Source: Lachnoclostridium sp. An76 (lineage in GTDB: Bacteria > Bacillota > Clostridia > Lachnospirales > Lachnospiraceae). From it: a stretch of 64,000 nt of DNA. Of this stretch, positions 37,280 to 46,498 are shown one piece after another. The notes under the pieces were generated by a model. It saw only the letters and a program-made list of their open reading frames with translations. It was not told where the DNA came from and made no database searches. The position numbers and the translations under genes are program-made. Where the stretch lies: positions 124,001-188,000 of the forward strand of contig NZ_NFHL01000004.1 of the NCBI RefSeq assembly GCF_002161355.1, written 5' to 3'. Positions within the stretch are counted from its first letter, which is position 1. The number at the start of each line of letters is the position of its first letter.

Positions 37280-39139
37280 CTATTGTAAAAATTTTTTTAT
37301 CATACTGTTTAATTCTTTTGGTCTGTAGTGAAGTCTGTCCAGTGGTAGCATAGTCAATCTGGTTAATGCGTCAAGGGCTTTGCTTCCGTTATAAAGCGCC
37401 ATGTATTCAATATCGTGGACATTAGCGACGTTCATATTCTTTAAGGTGGTTATGAGATTGCTGGCTGTTACATGTGTTCCCTGATCATCTAGCCGGGCTT
37501 CCAGCAGGCGATAGACCAGAAGTGCGGTATAACAGATCAGAAAATGTGCCTTAATACGTTCCTGAAGCCTATGGTTGACCGGACGGCCGTCAAAGTTGGT
37601 TTTCATGATCCGAAAGCATTCTTCTATCTGGTATCTCTTATTGGATACTGCGAGGATATCTTTTGCGTGATCCTGCAGATTGGTCGCTACGGCATAGTAA
37701 CCATCATATTTTTCTTCTTCGGCAATCTTATCCTGATCCAGGATATATTCCACGACTGCTGTTTCCCCCGATTTTGTTTTCGCTGTTCTTTTTAAGAAAC
37801 GTTTTACATCGTTCGGACCTTTTTTGATCTCTTCAGGATCTTTTAACTCTAATAACTTCTTTGCCCGCTCAATCTGCCTGCTGCGGACAGATCTCTGATA
37901 TTCCATCACCTTTCGGGAAAAAGTAATGATAATGCGCTGTTTAAGGACACCCTTCGCTTTCCGTTTCATAGTGCGTCCGTTCTTTAACGTCACATCTTCG
38001 TAGAGGCCGAGATCCAGTACCTTATCGGCATCTACCACTTTATAAGCAAAATCGTTATATAATTTCAGGTTTTCCTCTTCAAATCGGTCAAAGCTTTTCA
38101 TTCCAGCGATCGTGACAGGTTTGTCATTGGAAAGAAGCCGGTAATCGTAGTCGTTGAAAACGGATTGTTTTAAAACACCGCTCATTTTTTTGATCGATTG
38201 CGTGACAATGAACGTCCTGCCGCCCATACTGTTAAATTTTCGGATGTTGTAAGAACCGAGACCGGCATCTGCGCAGTAGATAAATTTTGCATCCGGCAGC
38301 ATTTTCATCACTTCTTTTTCCAGTGGGATAGCGGTAAGCTGTTCACTGGTGTTGCCGGGGTGGAGACACATGGTGATAGGGATGCCCCGCGAATCCATAA
38401 ACAGCCCCATCTCTACGATCGGGTTAGGCCGATGCTCTTTGCTGAAACCGTACTGACGCATTCCCTTCATGATTTCTCCCGTGACTTCATCTACGACGTC
38501 TTCATCCGGCTGCTCTGATTCAAAATAGAAGTTGGAACAGTCATAGTAAAGGACAGAAGTATCTCTTTTTACGATCGTATTACTCTGCCTGAACAGCCAT
38601 GCCAGGTAATCGTCATGGTTTTCTTCCAGTAAATCCATAAAACGCAGGATGTGCTGGTAATCAAAATCCGGCTGTTCATAGTAGGTGTCAAGCTTATGCC
38701 ATGTGGCATGTTTTGAAAGCGGGTCGAGGATCCTTGCATAGGTAAGGAAACGGGATATCGTGTAACAATCGAAAGTAATCTTCCGGTCTTTCGTTTTCTG
38801 ATGGAAGAAATCTCTGAGCCGGAGACCTTTCATAAGTTCCTGGAGGAAAAAGTATCCAATGTTCAGCCAGGTAGAGGAAGAAGCAGGGTCGTTTGTATGA
38901 GGAACACGTTGATTGAAATCAGCGGACAAAGTATATTCCACTTTTCCGGACCGGTATTCTTCATTCCACTTTCGTATCTCCTCGCGGACATAAGCCTCCG
39001 GGTCGTCCGTGATTTTCAGGAGTTCAGAATGTTTGCCGAACTTGATTATATTTTTAGATGTAACTTTTTTCCCGTTGCGAAATCCCTGCTGACCATAATA
39101 GGTAGGGTCTTTCAGGCGTTTATCAAAATAGAGCTTCAA
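37280..39139 (-). CDS. IS1634-family DDE transposase
   Basis: 619 residues, apparently intact. N-terminus MKLYFDKRLKDPTYYGQQGFRNGK. DDE-type catalytic candidates are Asp in VLYYDCSNFYF, Asp in FIYCADAGLGSYN and Glu in RYQIEECFRIMKTNF, followed by helical KAHFLICYTALLVYRLLEA, as in IS1634/IS4-like enzymes. The C-terminus ends around LHYRPKELNSMIKKFLQ. No frameshift or stop is seen and the flanking repeat copies show no divergence, so the insertion is probably recent and the element may still be active. Confidence 0.93.
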   Translation of the reverse strand: MKLYFDKRLKDPTYYGQQGFRNGKKVTSKNIIKFGKHSELLKITDDPEAYVREEIRKWNEEYRSGKVEYTLSADFNQRVPHTNDPASSSTWLNIGYFFLQELMKGLRLRDFFHQKTKDRKITFDCYTISRFLTYARILDPLSKHATWHKLDTYYEQPDFDYQHILRFMDLLEENHDDYLAWLFRQSNTIVKRDTSVLYYDCSNFYFESEQPDEDVVDEVTGEIMKGMRQYGFSKEHRPNPIVEMGLFMDSRGIPITMCLHPGNTSEQLTAIPLEKEVMKMLPDAKFIYCADAGLGSYNIRKFNSMGGRTFIVTQSIKKMSGVLKQSVFNDYDYRLLSNDKPVTIAGMKSFDRFEEENLKLYNDFAYKVVDADKVLDLGLYEDVTLKNGRTMKRKAKGVLKQRIIITFSRKVMEYQRSVRSRQIERAKKLLELKDPEEIKKGPNDVKRFLKRTAKTKSGETAVVEYILDQDKIAEEEKYDGYYAVATNLQDHAKDILAVSNKRYQIEECFRIMKTNFDGRPVNHRLQERIKAHFLICYTALLVYRLLEARLDDQGTHVTASNLITTLKNMNVANVHDIEYMALYNGSKALDALTRLTMLPLDRLHYRPKELNSMIKKFLQ

Positions 39140-39210
39140 TCATTATCACCTCAAGACCATTATACCATAAACATGCAACACATGCAACATATAAAAAGAT
39201 AAAATTTGAC

Positions 39211-39236
39211 AAAAAAATACCGCATTTCTGCGGTTT
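39211..39236 (-). terminator. Protective terminator at the right end of the IS
   Basis: On the minus strand: accgca, GAAA tetraloop, tgcggt, then seven T residues. It lies between the right IS end and the transposase start, pointing at the transposase, and should block read-through from outside. This is a common safeguard in insertion sequences. Confidence 0.7.
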
Positions 39237-39270
39237 GTAAGAATTTATTGATGATTCAACTGTTGAAAAC

Positions 39271-39649
39271 CCGGGCGGCGGAGTATCTGAAGGGCACCCA
39301 TGATTTTAAGAGCTTCTGCAGCGCGCAGACGACAGTGGAGGATACTGTGAGGACGATCTACAGCCTGGATGTGGACCGGGAGAGGGAGCTCTTTACGATC
39401 CGGGTCCGGGGGAACGGATTCCTTTACAATATGGTCCGCATCATCGCGGGTACGCTGGCAGGCGTGGGGAGGGGATATTTTGAACCGGGAGATGTAGAGC
39501 GGATGCTGGCGGAGAAGGACCGGACGAAGGCAGGGGTGACGGCCCCGCCGCAGGGGCTGACGCTGGTGGGGATAGAGTATGAGGATACTGCGCAGGACGG
39601 GGGCTGCAACAACAAGGGAAATGATCAGGGGAAGTGCTGTTCTTCTTGA
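39271..39649 (+). pseudogene. truA 3' fragment within the right copy of the 409-bp direct repeat
   Basis: Repeats the last 379 bp of truA (RAAEYLKGTHDFKSFCSA to the stop) without the catalytic Asp region. An open frame continues into it from the IS end, but without a plausible start. The full right copy of the repeat runs to 39679 and includes the promoter-like sequence. It is the original truA tail, displaced from its gene by the insertion. Confidence 0.9.
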
Positions 39650-39674
39650 CATTTATCCAATGGATTGATACTAT
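39646..39674 (+). promoter_or_regulatory. Predicted promoter before nagB (right copy)
   Basis: TTGACA (39646-39651), 17-bp spacer, TACTAT (39669-39674). It starts in the truA stop region and points to nagB. The left copy at 37148-37176 now points into the IS, antisense to the transposase. Confidence 0.6.
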
Positions 39675-39712
39675 AATTTTAATAATATCACTGGGATGTT
39701 ACGAGGGAAGAC

Positions 39713-39770
39713 AAAACCAGATTTTCAAGTAATAAGGTCTGACTTTATGCTTCGGAAATCTGGTTTTTTT
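39713..39770 (+). terminator. Intrinsic terminator or attenuator upstream of nagB
   Basis: Perfect 12-bp stem aaaaccagattt (39713-39724) with aaatctggtttt (39756-39767), then more T. It lies between the predicted promoter and nagB, so it is either the old truA terminator or a nagB attenuator. Confidence 0.7.
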
Positions 39771-39823
39771 ATCTGTCCTGAGTGCCTTCCGCGGCGAATA
39801 TATGATTTGAGGAGGAAGAGAAT

Positions 39824-40555
39824 ATGAAGATCTATGAAGCAAAAGACTACCAGGAAATGAGCAGGAAAGCGGCAAATATCCTTTCCGCGCAGGTGATCCT
39901 GAAGCCGGATTGTGTGCTTGGGCTGGCTACGGGTTCCACGCCGATCGGGACATATGATCAGCTTGTAGAATGGTACGAAAAAGGAGATCTTGATTTTTCG
40001 GAGGTGAAGACAGTCAATCTGGACGAGTACAGAGGGCTGACACGCGACAATGACCAGAGTTACTATTATTTCATGCATGAGCATCTGTTTGACCGTGTGA
40101 ATATCAAACCGGAGAATACCAATGTGCCGGACGGCACAGAGCCGGATGCGGACAAGGAGTGCGCAAGATATGAAGAGCTGATCGCATCCATGGGCGGTGT
40201 GGATATCCAGCTTCTGGGACTGGGACACAACGGGCATATCGGGTTCAACGAGCCGGACAGCTCCTTTGCGCAGACCACACACTGCGTAGACCTGACAGAG
40301 AGTACCATCGAGGCGAATAAGAGATTCTTCGCTTCTGCGGATGATGTGCCGAGACAGGCGTATACAATGGGGATTGGAACGATCATGAAAGCAAAGAAGA
40401 TCCTTCTCATCGTAAACGGGGAGGCAAAAGCAGATATCGTGGCAAAAGCATTCTTCGGCCCGGTAACGCCGGAGGTGCCGGCGTCGATCCTCCAGCTGCA
40501 CAATGATGTTGTAATTGTTGGTGACAGCGCAGCGTTGTCTAAGATTCCGAGATAA
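39824..40555 (+). CDS. nagB: Glucosamine-6-phosphate deaminase
   Basis: 243 residues. Converts glucosamine 6-phosphate to fructose 6-phosphate and ammonia, feeding host-derived amino sugars into glycolysis. Family motifs: LGLATGSTPIGTY, the catalytic region VNLDEYRGL, LGLGHNGHIGFNEP, and the C-terminal MGIGTIMKAKKILLIVNGEAKA. GGAGGAAGAG precedes the ATG. nagA is not adjacent. The nearby GH123-like surface enzyme is a possible upstream source of amino sugars (inference). Confidence 0.96.
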   Translation: MKIYEAKDYQEMSRKAANILSAQVILKPDCVLGLATGSTPIGTYDQLVEWYEKGDLDFSEVKTVNLDEYRGLTRDNDQSYYYFMHEHLFDRVNIKPENTNVPDGTEPDADKECARYEELIASMGGVDIQLLGLGHNGHIGFNEPDSSFAQTTHCVDLTESTIEANKRFFASADDVPRQAYTMGIGTIMKAKKILLIVNGEAKADIVAKAFFGPVTPEVPASILQLHNDVVIVGDSAALSKIPR

Positions 40556-40580
40556 TTTGGCGAGTAGTCTGAAAATGGCG

Positions 40581-40626
40581 GCAAAAGGGGTCAGACCCCT
40601 CTTAAGAGGGGTCTGACCCCTTTTGC
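40581..40626. terminator. Perfect 46-bp palindromic terminator between nagB and cutC
   Basis: 40581-40603 (gcaaaaggggtcagacccct, then ctt) is exactly complementary to 40604-40626, which ends ccccttttgc. A long GC stem with T-rich flank on both strands, so it could end transcription from either side. Confidence 0.85.
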
Positions 40627-40659
40627 TGATATCGTCAGAATATTCTGAAAGGAGTAGCT

Positions 40660-41403
40660 ATGTCTTATTTACTTGAAGTCTGTGCAGACAGTGTCCAGTC
40701 TGCGATCGCTGCCCAGGAGGGCGGTGCGGACAGGATCGAACTTTGTTCGGGGCTGGTCATCGGCGGGCTTTCTCCGTCACCGGCTTTGTTCCGCGAGGTT
40801 AAGCGGAATACGGATATAAAGGTGAGGGTGCTGCTGCGCCCGCGTTTCGGCGATTTTTGTTATGATGGATATGAATTCAGGGTACTCAGGGACGAGGTGG
40901 AAATGTTCCGCGATCTGGGGGCCGACGGTGTGGTCATCGGTATCCTGAAGCCGGACGGGACGCTGAACATGGAGCAGATGGAAGAGTTGGTGCAGGCTGC
41001 CGGCGGGATCGGCGTTACCATGCACCGGGCATTTGATGTATGCAGGGATCCTATTGAGGCGTTGGAGCAGTGTGTTTCCCTTGGGATCGATACCATCCTT
41101 ACGAGCGGGCAGAAGAGTTCTGCCTGGGAGGGAAGGGAACTGCTCAGGCAGCTTGCAGACCGGGCCGGAGGACGCCTGGATATACTGGCAGGTGCAGGGA
41201 TCGGACCGGGAGTGATCGGGAAACTGGCGGAGTATACCGGAGTGAGATCCTTCCATATGTCTGGGAAAAAGGTCGTGGACAGCCGGATGGGATTCCGGCG
41301 GGAAGGCGTGCCGATGGGAATCCCCGGTTTCAGTGAATTTGAAATCTGGCAGACAGATGCGGAAAAGGTGAGAGAAGCGAAAAATAATATGAAGAAAGTA
41401 TAA
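40660..41403 (+). CDS. cutC: CutC family protein
   Basis: 247 residues, TIM-barrel protein historically linked to copper homeostasis; the direct role is disputed. Family motifs: LLEVCADSVQSAIAAQEGGADRIELC, LRPRFGDFCY, VVIGILKPDG, TMHRAFDVC, TSGQKSSAWEG. GAAAGGAG precedes the ATG. Single gene after the nagB terminator. Confidence 0.93.
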   Translation: MSYLLEVCADSVQSAIAAQEGGADRIELCSGLVIGGLSPSPALFREVKRNTDIKVRVLLRPRFGDFCYDGYEFRVLRDEVEMFRDLGADGVVIGILKPDGTLNMEQMEELVQAAGGIGVTMHRAFDVCRDPIEALEQCVSLGIDTILTSGQKSSAWEGRELLRQLADRAGGRLDILAGAGIGPGVIGKLAEYTGVRSFHMSGKKVVDSRMGFRREGVPMGIPGFSEFEIWQTDAEKVREAKNNMKKV

Positions 41404-41489
41404 GCATTGTAAAATAGTCGATTCCTAAAAAAGAATAAATGCTATATGCTAAATAAATTGGAATATGTCTTATACCAGGAGGAAAACAA

Positions 41490-44400
41490 ATGCTTACGAA
41501 ATTGGGAAAATGTGCGCTGGCAGGACTTTTGTCCGTATGCACGGTGATGACTGCGGCGCCGGTGATGGCATCGGCCGTGCGTGCTGCTGATGAAGCGGTT
41601 GTCATCGATGACACGGAGTTTACATACTCCGCAGGGAAAAATGCGAACGACGGAGGCTGGGACAGCGCGGCCGGGGCGGATGCCGCGGCGAGCGAACACT
41701 GGTCAAATACAGTGGGAGCCTGGGCTGAGATCGAGTTTGAAGGCACAAAACTCGAGATATACGGGAAGAAGGCTCCTAACCACAGGATGTTTTCCGTGCA
41801 GATCGATGGGGGAGCGGTTGTTGAGTGCGACGCGTATGCAGCAGTGAGCACGGATAATAACGCCCTGCTTTATTCGACTGAGGATGCGGGCATCGAGCTG
41901 GAGGCGGGAAGCCATACGGCGAGAGTGACGATCCTTGACAAGGCAAATGCGTCTGCTTCAAATGTGCTCGGCATGAATCTCGCGTATGCGAAAGTATATG
42001 GCGGGGATACGGCGGAAGAGCCGGAAGAACCGGAGTTCCCGGGATACACGGATGTGGACGACAGTGTTGTGACAACGTCCGGCGAGGCATTTAAGATCCA
42101 GTATGAGCCTTCAGGACGCTGGCATGCGGAATCCGGGTATCCGAACCTCTTTTTTGACGGAACGGACCACTACAGTGACAATGGCGCAGACACAGATTAC
42201 TATACAATGACATTTACAGGGACCGGGATTGAGATCTGGGCAAGCAAAAACCCTGCACACGCAAACTTTGACGTGTTTATTGATGATGTGAATGTCGGAT
42301 CAGGGGAGGCAAAGCTTGAGTCCGGCAGCGCGGTGCATCAGCAGAAAATGTTTGAGATAACGGATCTCGAGAATACGGAGCATACATTAAAAGTCGTAAA
42401 GCAGAGCGGGGATACAGCGGCTCTCCAGTTGGACAAGATCCGTGTATACCACGATGAGCTTGCTCCGGAATCGATCACGCTGGATCAGACAGAGGCGCTT
42501 TTGATCCCGGGAGGCACAGTGCAGCTGACAGCAGCGCTCACACCGTGGAATGCGTCAGACGAGCTGGTCTGGGAGAGCAGCGATCCCGATATGGTATCTG
42601 TGGAGGATGGACTGCTCACAGCTTCAGAAGATATCACAGAGAAAACAACTGTGACAGTGACTGTAAAGTCAGCGGTCGATGAGACAGCATCCGCGTCAGC
42701 AGAGATCACAGTGGATCCTGCGCTGGCAGTGATGAACGCATATGTGGGAGATGAGAAGCTCCTGGATATGGGAGAGGATTATGATTCGCTCAAAGGCGGC
42801 AGCGGAAGCACATTCACCGGGACCGCTTGGAAGGCGGATGAGCTCAACTCCAAGATCGTGGTTGCAGCAAATAAGGACGTGCACAACGTGCAGGTGACGG
42901 CGTCTGACCTTAAGACAGAGGACGGAAAGACGCTCTCCAAAGACAATGTTGATATCAAATGGCTGAAAGAAGTCACTGCGAAGGAAGGAAGAAATGCTGC
43001 GGGCGAAAGAAAGCAGTACCCGGATATCATTTATAAAGGCGGAGCAAAAGATATCGAGGCAAATGACGTGCAGTTCGCATGGGTGCAGATCGCTGTCCCG
43101 GAGGATACCGCGGCAGGCACATACACCGGAATGATCAGTGTGACAGCGGATGAACTGGATCAGGCGTTTGAGCTGACATATACAGTAGAGGTCATTAACC
43201 TGGTACAGCCGACGGCGCAGGATGTCGGGTATGAAGTGCAGATCTGGCAGCATCCGTTCTCAGTGGCGAACTATTATCTCGGCCTTGGCGATGAGATCTC
43301 ACCGGGAGGCGGGATCTGCAATGAAAGTGCGGATGATTTCTACTTTACAGAAGAGCATTTTGCCCTGATGGAAGACTCCATGCAGGAGTATAAAGAGCTG
43401 GGCGGCCGCGATGTCGTCGCGAACATCGTGGAGGAGGCTTGGAACCACCAGTCCTTCTACGGAGACCCGTCCATGGTCCAGTGGACAAAGAAATCCGATG
43501 GGACATGGGAGTTTGATTATGACTGGTATGACAAGTGGATCAACTTCCAGATCGAGATGGGGATCCTGGATCCGGCAAACGGAGAGGGACAGATCAAATG
43601 CTACAGTATCGTGCCGTGGAATAACCAGATCGCTTACTATGACGAGGCGTCAGGCACTGAAAAGAAAGAAGTCTTTACCCCGGGAACAGATGCGTTCAGG
43701 GAGATATGGACGATATTCCTTACAGATTTCATGAAACATTCCGAGGAGATGGGATGGTTTGACATTACATACATTTCCATGGATGAGCGCGGGCTCGACC
43801 TGCTCAAACCGGCGGTCAGCGTGATCGAATCCGTGACAAATGAGGAGGGGGAGAGCTTTAAGATTTCCTCCGCTATGAATGCGGAATCCCTGCATGAGAG
43901 AGAGTTCTTAAAGAGAGTGGATGACATTTCCATCAATCTGGACAATGCAGGCGATGTGGAACTGATGAACGAAGTGTCGGCAGAGCGCAGGGAACTCGGA
44001 TTAAAGACAATATACTATACATGTACAGGCAATTATCCGGGCAACTTCATGATCAGTGACCCGGGAGATAACTACTGGACAGCATGGAACGCCCTGACAC
44101 TCGGAACAGACGGGTTTATGAGATGGGCATGGGATAACTATCTGTATGATATGTTCGGAGATGCCACATACCGCTACTGGGAGCCGGGAGACGGATGGTT
44201 TATATATCCGGTGGAGAGAGGCACAGAAGATACCGCGGAGAGCACTGTGTACAGCACCCCGCGCTACGAGATGTTCAAGCAGGGCGTACGCGACGCGTGC
44301 AAGGCGAAATATCTCCTCGCTTCTGATAAGGTGACAGAGGAGCAGAAAGAAGCTTACAGCGCAATAGTAGAAAATCTCCAGAGGCCGGCTAAGACCACAT

Positions 44401-44798
44401 ATGCGGGAGCAGCAGTCCCGGCAAATGAAGACCAGAGGATGCTGGCACACAGCGAGACGGCACGTGCGCTGGAGGCTACAAATGACCTGGCGCGTCAGAT
44501 CGCGGATCAAACAGGACCGTCCGGACCGGACAGCGGAGATAACGATAAGCCCGGTACAGGAGAAGATAAACCGGGTACAGGGGAAGATAAGCCGGGTGCA
44601 GGGTCAGATACGCCGGATGCAGGGGAGGATAGACCTGATGCAGGGACAGATAAACCGGCAGCAGACGGCAGCACACCGAAGACCGGAGACGGTGCAGGCT
44701 TTCTCCCGCAGATGACTGCTCTTGTATTGGCTGCGGCAGGATTGGCTGCGGCAGCGGGGGGTGCCGCGAAAAAGCGCTTGACAAACAGGAGACGATAG
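41490..44798 (+). CDS. Surface-anchored GH123-like glycoside hydrolase with Big_2 domain
   Basis: 1102 residues. Signal peptide (~1-32, ends MASAVRAAD). Two related beta-rich modules follow (~35-172 and ~185-330; EIEFEGTKLEIYGKKAPNHRMFSVQIDGG is echoed by MTFTGTGIEIWASKNPAHANFDVFIDD), then a Big_2 Ig-like domain (PESITLDQTEALLIPGGT, ~330-415). A DUF4091/GH123-type catalytic region spans ~420-985, with the Asp-Glu pair D765-E766 in YISMDERGLD and the C-terminal WDNYLYDMFGDATYRYWEPGDGW. The tail has PGTGEDK-type repeats, a sortase-like TPKTGD, a hydrophobic helix and a basic end. GH123 enzymes release beta-linked N-acetylgalactosamine. Activity here is inferred. Confidence 0.82.
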   Translation: MLTKLGKCALAGLLSVCTVMTAAPVMASAVRAADEAVVIDDTEFTYSAGKNANDGGWDSAAGADAAASEHWSNTVGAWAEIEFEGTKLEIYGKKAPNHRMFSVQIDGGAVVECDAYAAVSTDNNALLYSTEDAGIELEAGSHTARVTILDKANASASNVLGMNLAYAKVYGGDTAEEPEEPEFPGYTDVDDSVVTTSGEAFKIQYEPSGRWHAESGYPNLFFDGTDHYSDNGADTDYYTMTFTGTGIEIWASKNPAHANFDVFIDDVNVGSGEAKLESGSAVHQQKMFEITDLENTEHTLKVVKQSGDTAALQLDKIRVYHDELAPESITLDQTEALLIPGGTVQLTAALTPWNASDELVWESSDPDMVSVEDGLLTASEDITEKTTVTVTVKSAVDETASASAEITVDPALAVMNAYVGDEKLLDMGEDYDSLKGGSGSTFTGTAWKADELNSKIVVAANKDVHNVQVTASDLKTEDGKTLSKDNVDIKWLKEVTAKEGRNAAGERKQYPDIIYKGGAKDIEANDVQFAWVQIAVPEDTAAGTYTGMISVTADELDQAFELTYTVEVINLVQPTAQDVGYEVQIWQHPFSVANYYLGLGDEISPGGGICNESADDFYFTEEHFALMEDSMQEYKELGGRDVVANIVEEAWNHQSFYGDPSMVQWTKKSDGTWEFDYDWYDKWINFQIEMGILDPANGEGQIKCYSIVPWNNQIAYYDEASGTEKKEVFTPGTDAFREIWTIFLTDFMKHSEEMGWFDITYISMDERGLDLLKPAVSVIESVTNEEGESFKISSAMNAESLHEREFLKRVDDISINLDNAGDVELMNEVSAERRELGLKTIYYTCTGNYPGNFMISDPGDNYWTAWNALTLGTDGFMRWAWDNYLYDMFGDATYRYWEPGDGWFIYPVERGTEDTAESTVYSTPRYEMFKQGVRDACKAKYLLASDKVTEEQKEAYSAIVENLQRPAKTTYAGAAVPANEDQRMLAHSETARALEATNDLARQIADQTGPSGPDSGDNDKPGTGEDKPGTGEDKPGAGSDTPDAGEDRPDAGTDKPAADGSTPKTGDGAGFLPQMTALVLAAAGLAAAAGGAAKKRLTNRRR

Positions 44799-44834
44799 GC
44801 TAAGATTGCCTCATATGATACAGGCTGTGAAGGG

Positions 44835-45115
44835 AAGAAGTAGCAGATGGCCGTGAAGACAGAAAGCTGCCGGGTGATGAGAGGCGCGTGATGCGGTGTC
44901 AGTGAATACATCCCGGAGCTTCGCACCGAAAGTGCTGAATCTGATCCGAAAAGATCCGAAGATGCATGTGTAGGCTGCGGCGGAGCGGCGCACGTTACAG
45001 CGCCAGACGAGACCGGCAGCAGGATATCCCCGGATATCGGCAGTCCGGTGAATTAAGGTGGTACCACGGGAAAGATCCGTCCTTATTGCGAGAGCAGTAA
45101 GGGCGGTTTTTTAAT
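44835..45115 (+). promoter_or_regulatory. T-box riboswitch (tyrosine) upstream of tyrS
   Basis: T-box core aaggtggtaccacggg at 45055-45070. The specifier region gtgaa-TAC-atccc lies near 44905-44915, and TAC is a Tyr codon. The terminator stem ccgtccttattgc (45077-45089) pairs with gcagtaagggcgg (45094-45106), with a gaga loop, followed by six T. The layout matches the proS leader. Confidence 0.9.
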
Positions 45116-45147
45116 CCCAAAGGCTGAGATGGAAAAGGAGAAGAAAG

Positions 45148-46371
45148 ATGGGAATCTATGAAGAACTGCAGGCAAGAGGGCTGATCGCCCAGGTGACGGA
45201 CGAGGAAGGCATCCGCGAGTTGGTGAATAACGGGAAGGCTGTGTTTTATATCGGTTTTGACCCGACGGCTGACAGCCTCCATGTAGGGCACTTCATGGCG
45301 CTGTGCCTGATGAAGCGTCTCCAGGAGGCTGGGAACAAACCGATCGCCCTGATCGGCGGGGGGACAGGCTATATCGGCGATCCGTCCGGGCGCACGGATA
45401 TGCGCAGCATGATGACCCCGGAGCAGATCTGCCACAACTGCGACTGTTTTAAGGCACAGATGAGCAAGTTTATCGATTTTTCTGATGGCAAGGCGCTTAT
45501 GGTCAACAATGCGGACTGGCTGCTGGACCTGAATTACGTGGAGCTCCTGCGTGAAGTGGGACCGCATTTCTCTGTGAACAGGATGCTTACGGCAGAGTGC
45601 TACAAGCAGAGAATGGAAAAGGGCTTAAGCTTCCTTGAGTTTAACTACATGATCATGCAGGCGTATGACTTCTATGCACTATTCCAGAAATACGGCTGCA
45701 ATCTCCAGTTCGGAGGGGATGACCAGTGGAGCAACATGCTGGCGGGTACAGAGCTGATCCGCCGCAAACTCGGGAAAGACGCGGGGGCTATGACCATCAC
45801 CCTTCTGCTCAACTCAGAAGGCAAGAAGATGGGCAAGACACAGTCCGGCGCGGTCTGGCTGGACCCGAATAAGACGTCGCCGTTTGAGTTCTATCAGTAC
45901 TGGAGGAATGTGGCGGATGCGGACGTGCTGAAATGTATCCGCATGCTGACCTTCCTGCCGCTCGAAGAGATCGACAAGATGGATTCCTGGGAAGGCGCCC
46001 AGCTCAATACTGCAAAAGAGATCCTCGCATACGAGCTGACCAAGCTGGTACACGGCGAAGAAGAGGCGAAGAAAGCACAGGAGAGCGCACGCGCCCTGTT
46101 CAGCACGGGTAATGCGGCGGAGATGCCGACGACGGAGCTTACGGACGGGGATTTTGAAGAGGGGCAGATCGATATCCTTACCATGCTCGTGCGCAGCGGA
46201 CTTGTCCCGTCAAAGTCAGAGGCAAGACGCGCGGTGCAGCAGGGAGGCACTGCCGTGGACGGAGAGAAAGTAACGGACATCAAAGCGGTGTTTGCAAAGG
46301 ATGTATTCGCGGGAGAAGGCGTGATCCTGAAAAAAGGAAAGAAAAATTTCCACAGACTTGTGGTAAAATAA
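45148..46371 (+). CDS. tyrS: Tyrosyl-tRNA synthetase
   Basis: 407 residues, class I synthetase. HIGH-like motif HVGHFM in [20 protein letters not shown]-like motif [13 protein letters not shown], tyrosine pocket [22 protein letters not shown]. The C-terminal S4 RNA-binding domain begins at [34 protein letters not shown] precedes the ATG. Expression is set by the T-box upstream. Confidence 0.97.
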   Translation: MGIYEELQARGLIAQVTDEEGIRELVNNGKAVFYIGFDPTADSLHVGHFMALCLMKRLQEAGNKPIALIGGGTGYIGDPSGRTDMRSMMTPEQICHNCDCFKAQMSKFIDFSDGKALMVNNADWLLDLNYVELLREVGPHFSVNRMLTAECYKQRMEKGLSFLEFNYMIMQAYDFYALFQKYGCNLQFGGDDQWSNMLAGTELIRRKLGKDAGAMTITLLLNSEGKKMGKTQSGAVWLDPNKTSPFEFYQYWRNVADADVLKCIRMLTFLPLEEIDKMDSWEGAQLNTAKEILAYELTKLVHGEEEAKKAQESARALFSTGNAAEMPTTELTDGDFEEGQIDILTMLVRSGLVPSKSEARRAVQQGGTAVDGEKVTDIKAVFAKDVFAGEGVILKKGKKNFHRLVVK

Positions 46372-46498
46372 GAGTGATCCGGGACAAAGATCCCTGGGGT
46401 CATGTATCAGAAAACCATTTTGCAAGGGGGCAGGAGGAATCTTGCCCCCTGCCTTTCATTTGCAGACAGATGATTTGATTTTAATGGAGGGATGGATC

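Larger units (their letters stand above)
37182..39270 (-). mobile_element. IS1634-like insertion sequence
   Basis: About 2.09 kb between the two copies of the 409-bp direct repeat. Imperfect terminal inverted repeats: the left end cgttttcgacactttaacga against the right end read inward, ggttttcaacagttgaatca, 14 of 20 matching. It holds one transposase gene on the minus strand. A hairpin lies downstream of it (37211-37247, 14 of 15 pairs plus one G-U), and a perfect terminator lies upstream at the right end. Long variable target duplications are an established trait of IS1634. Confidence 0.88.
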
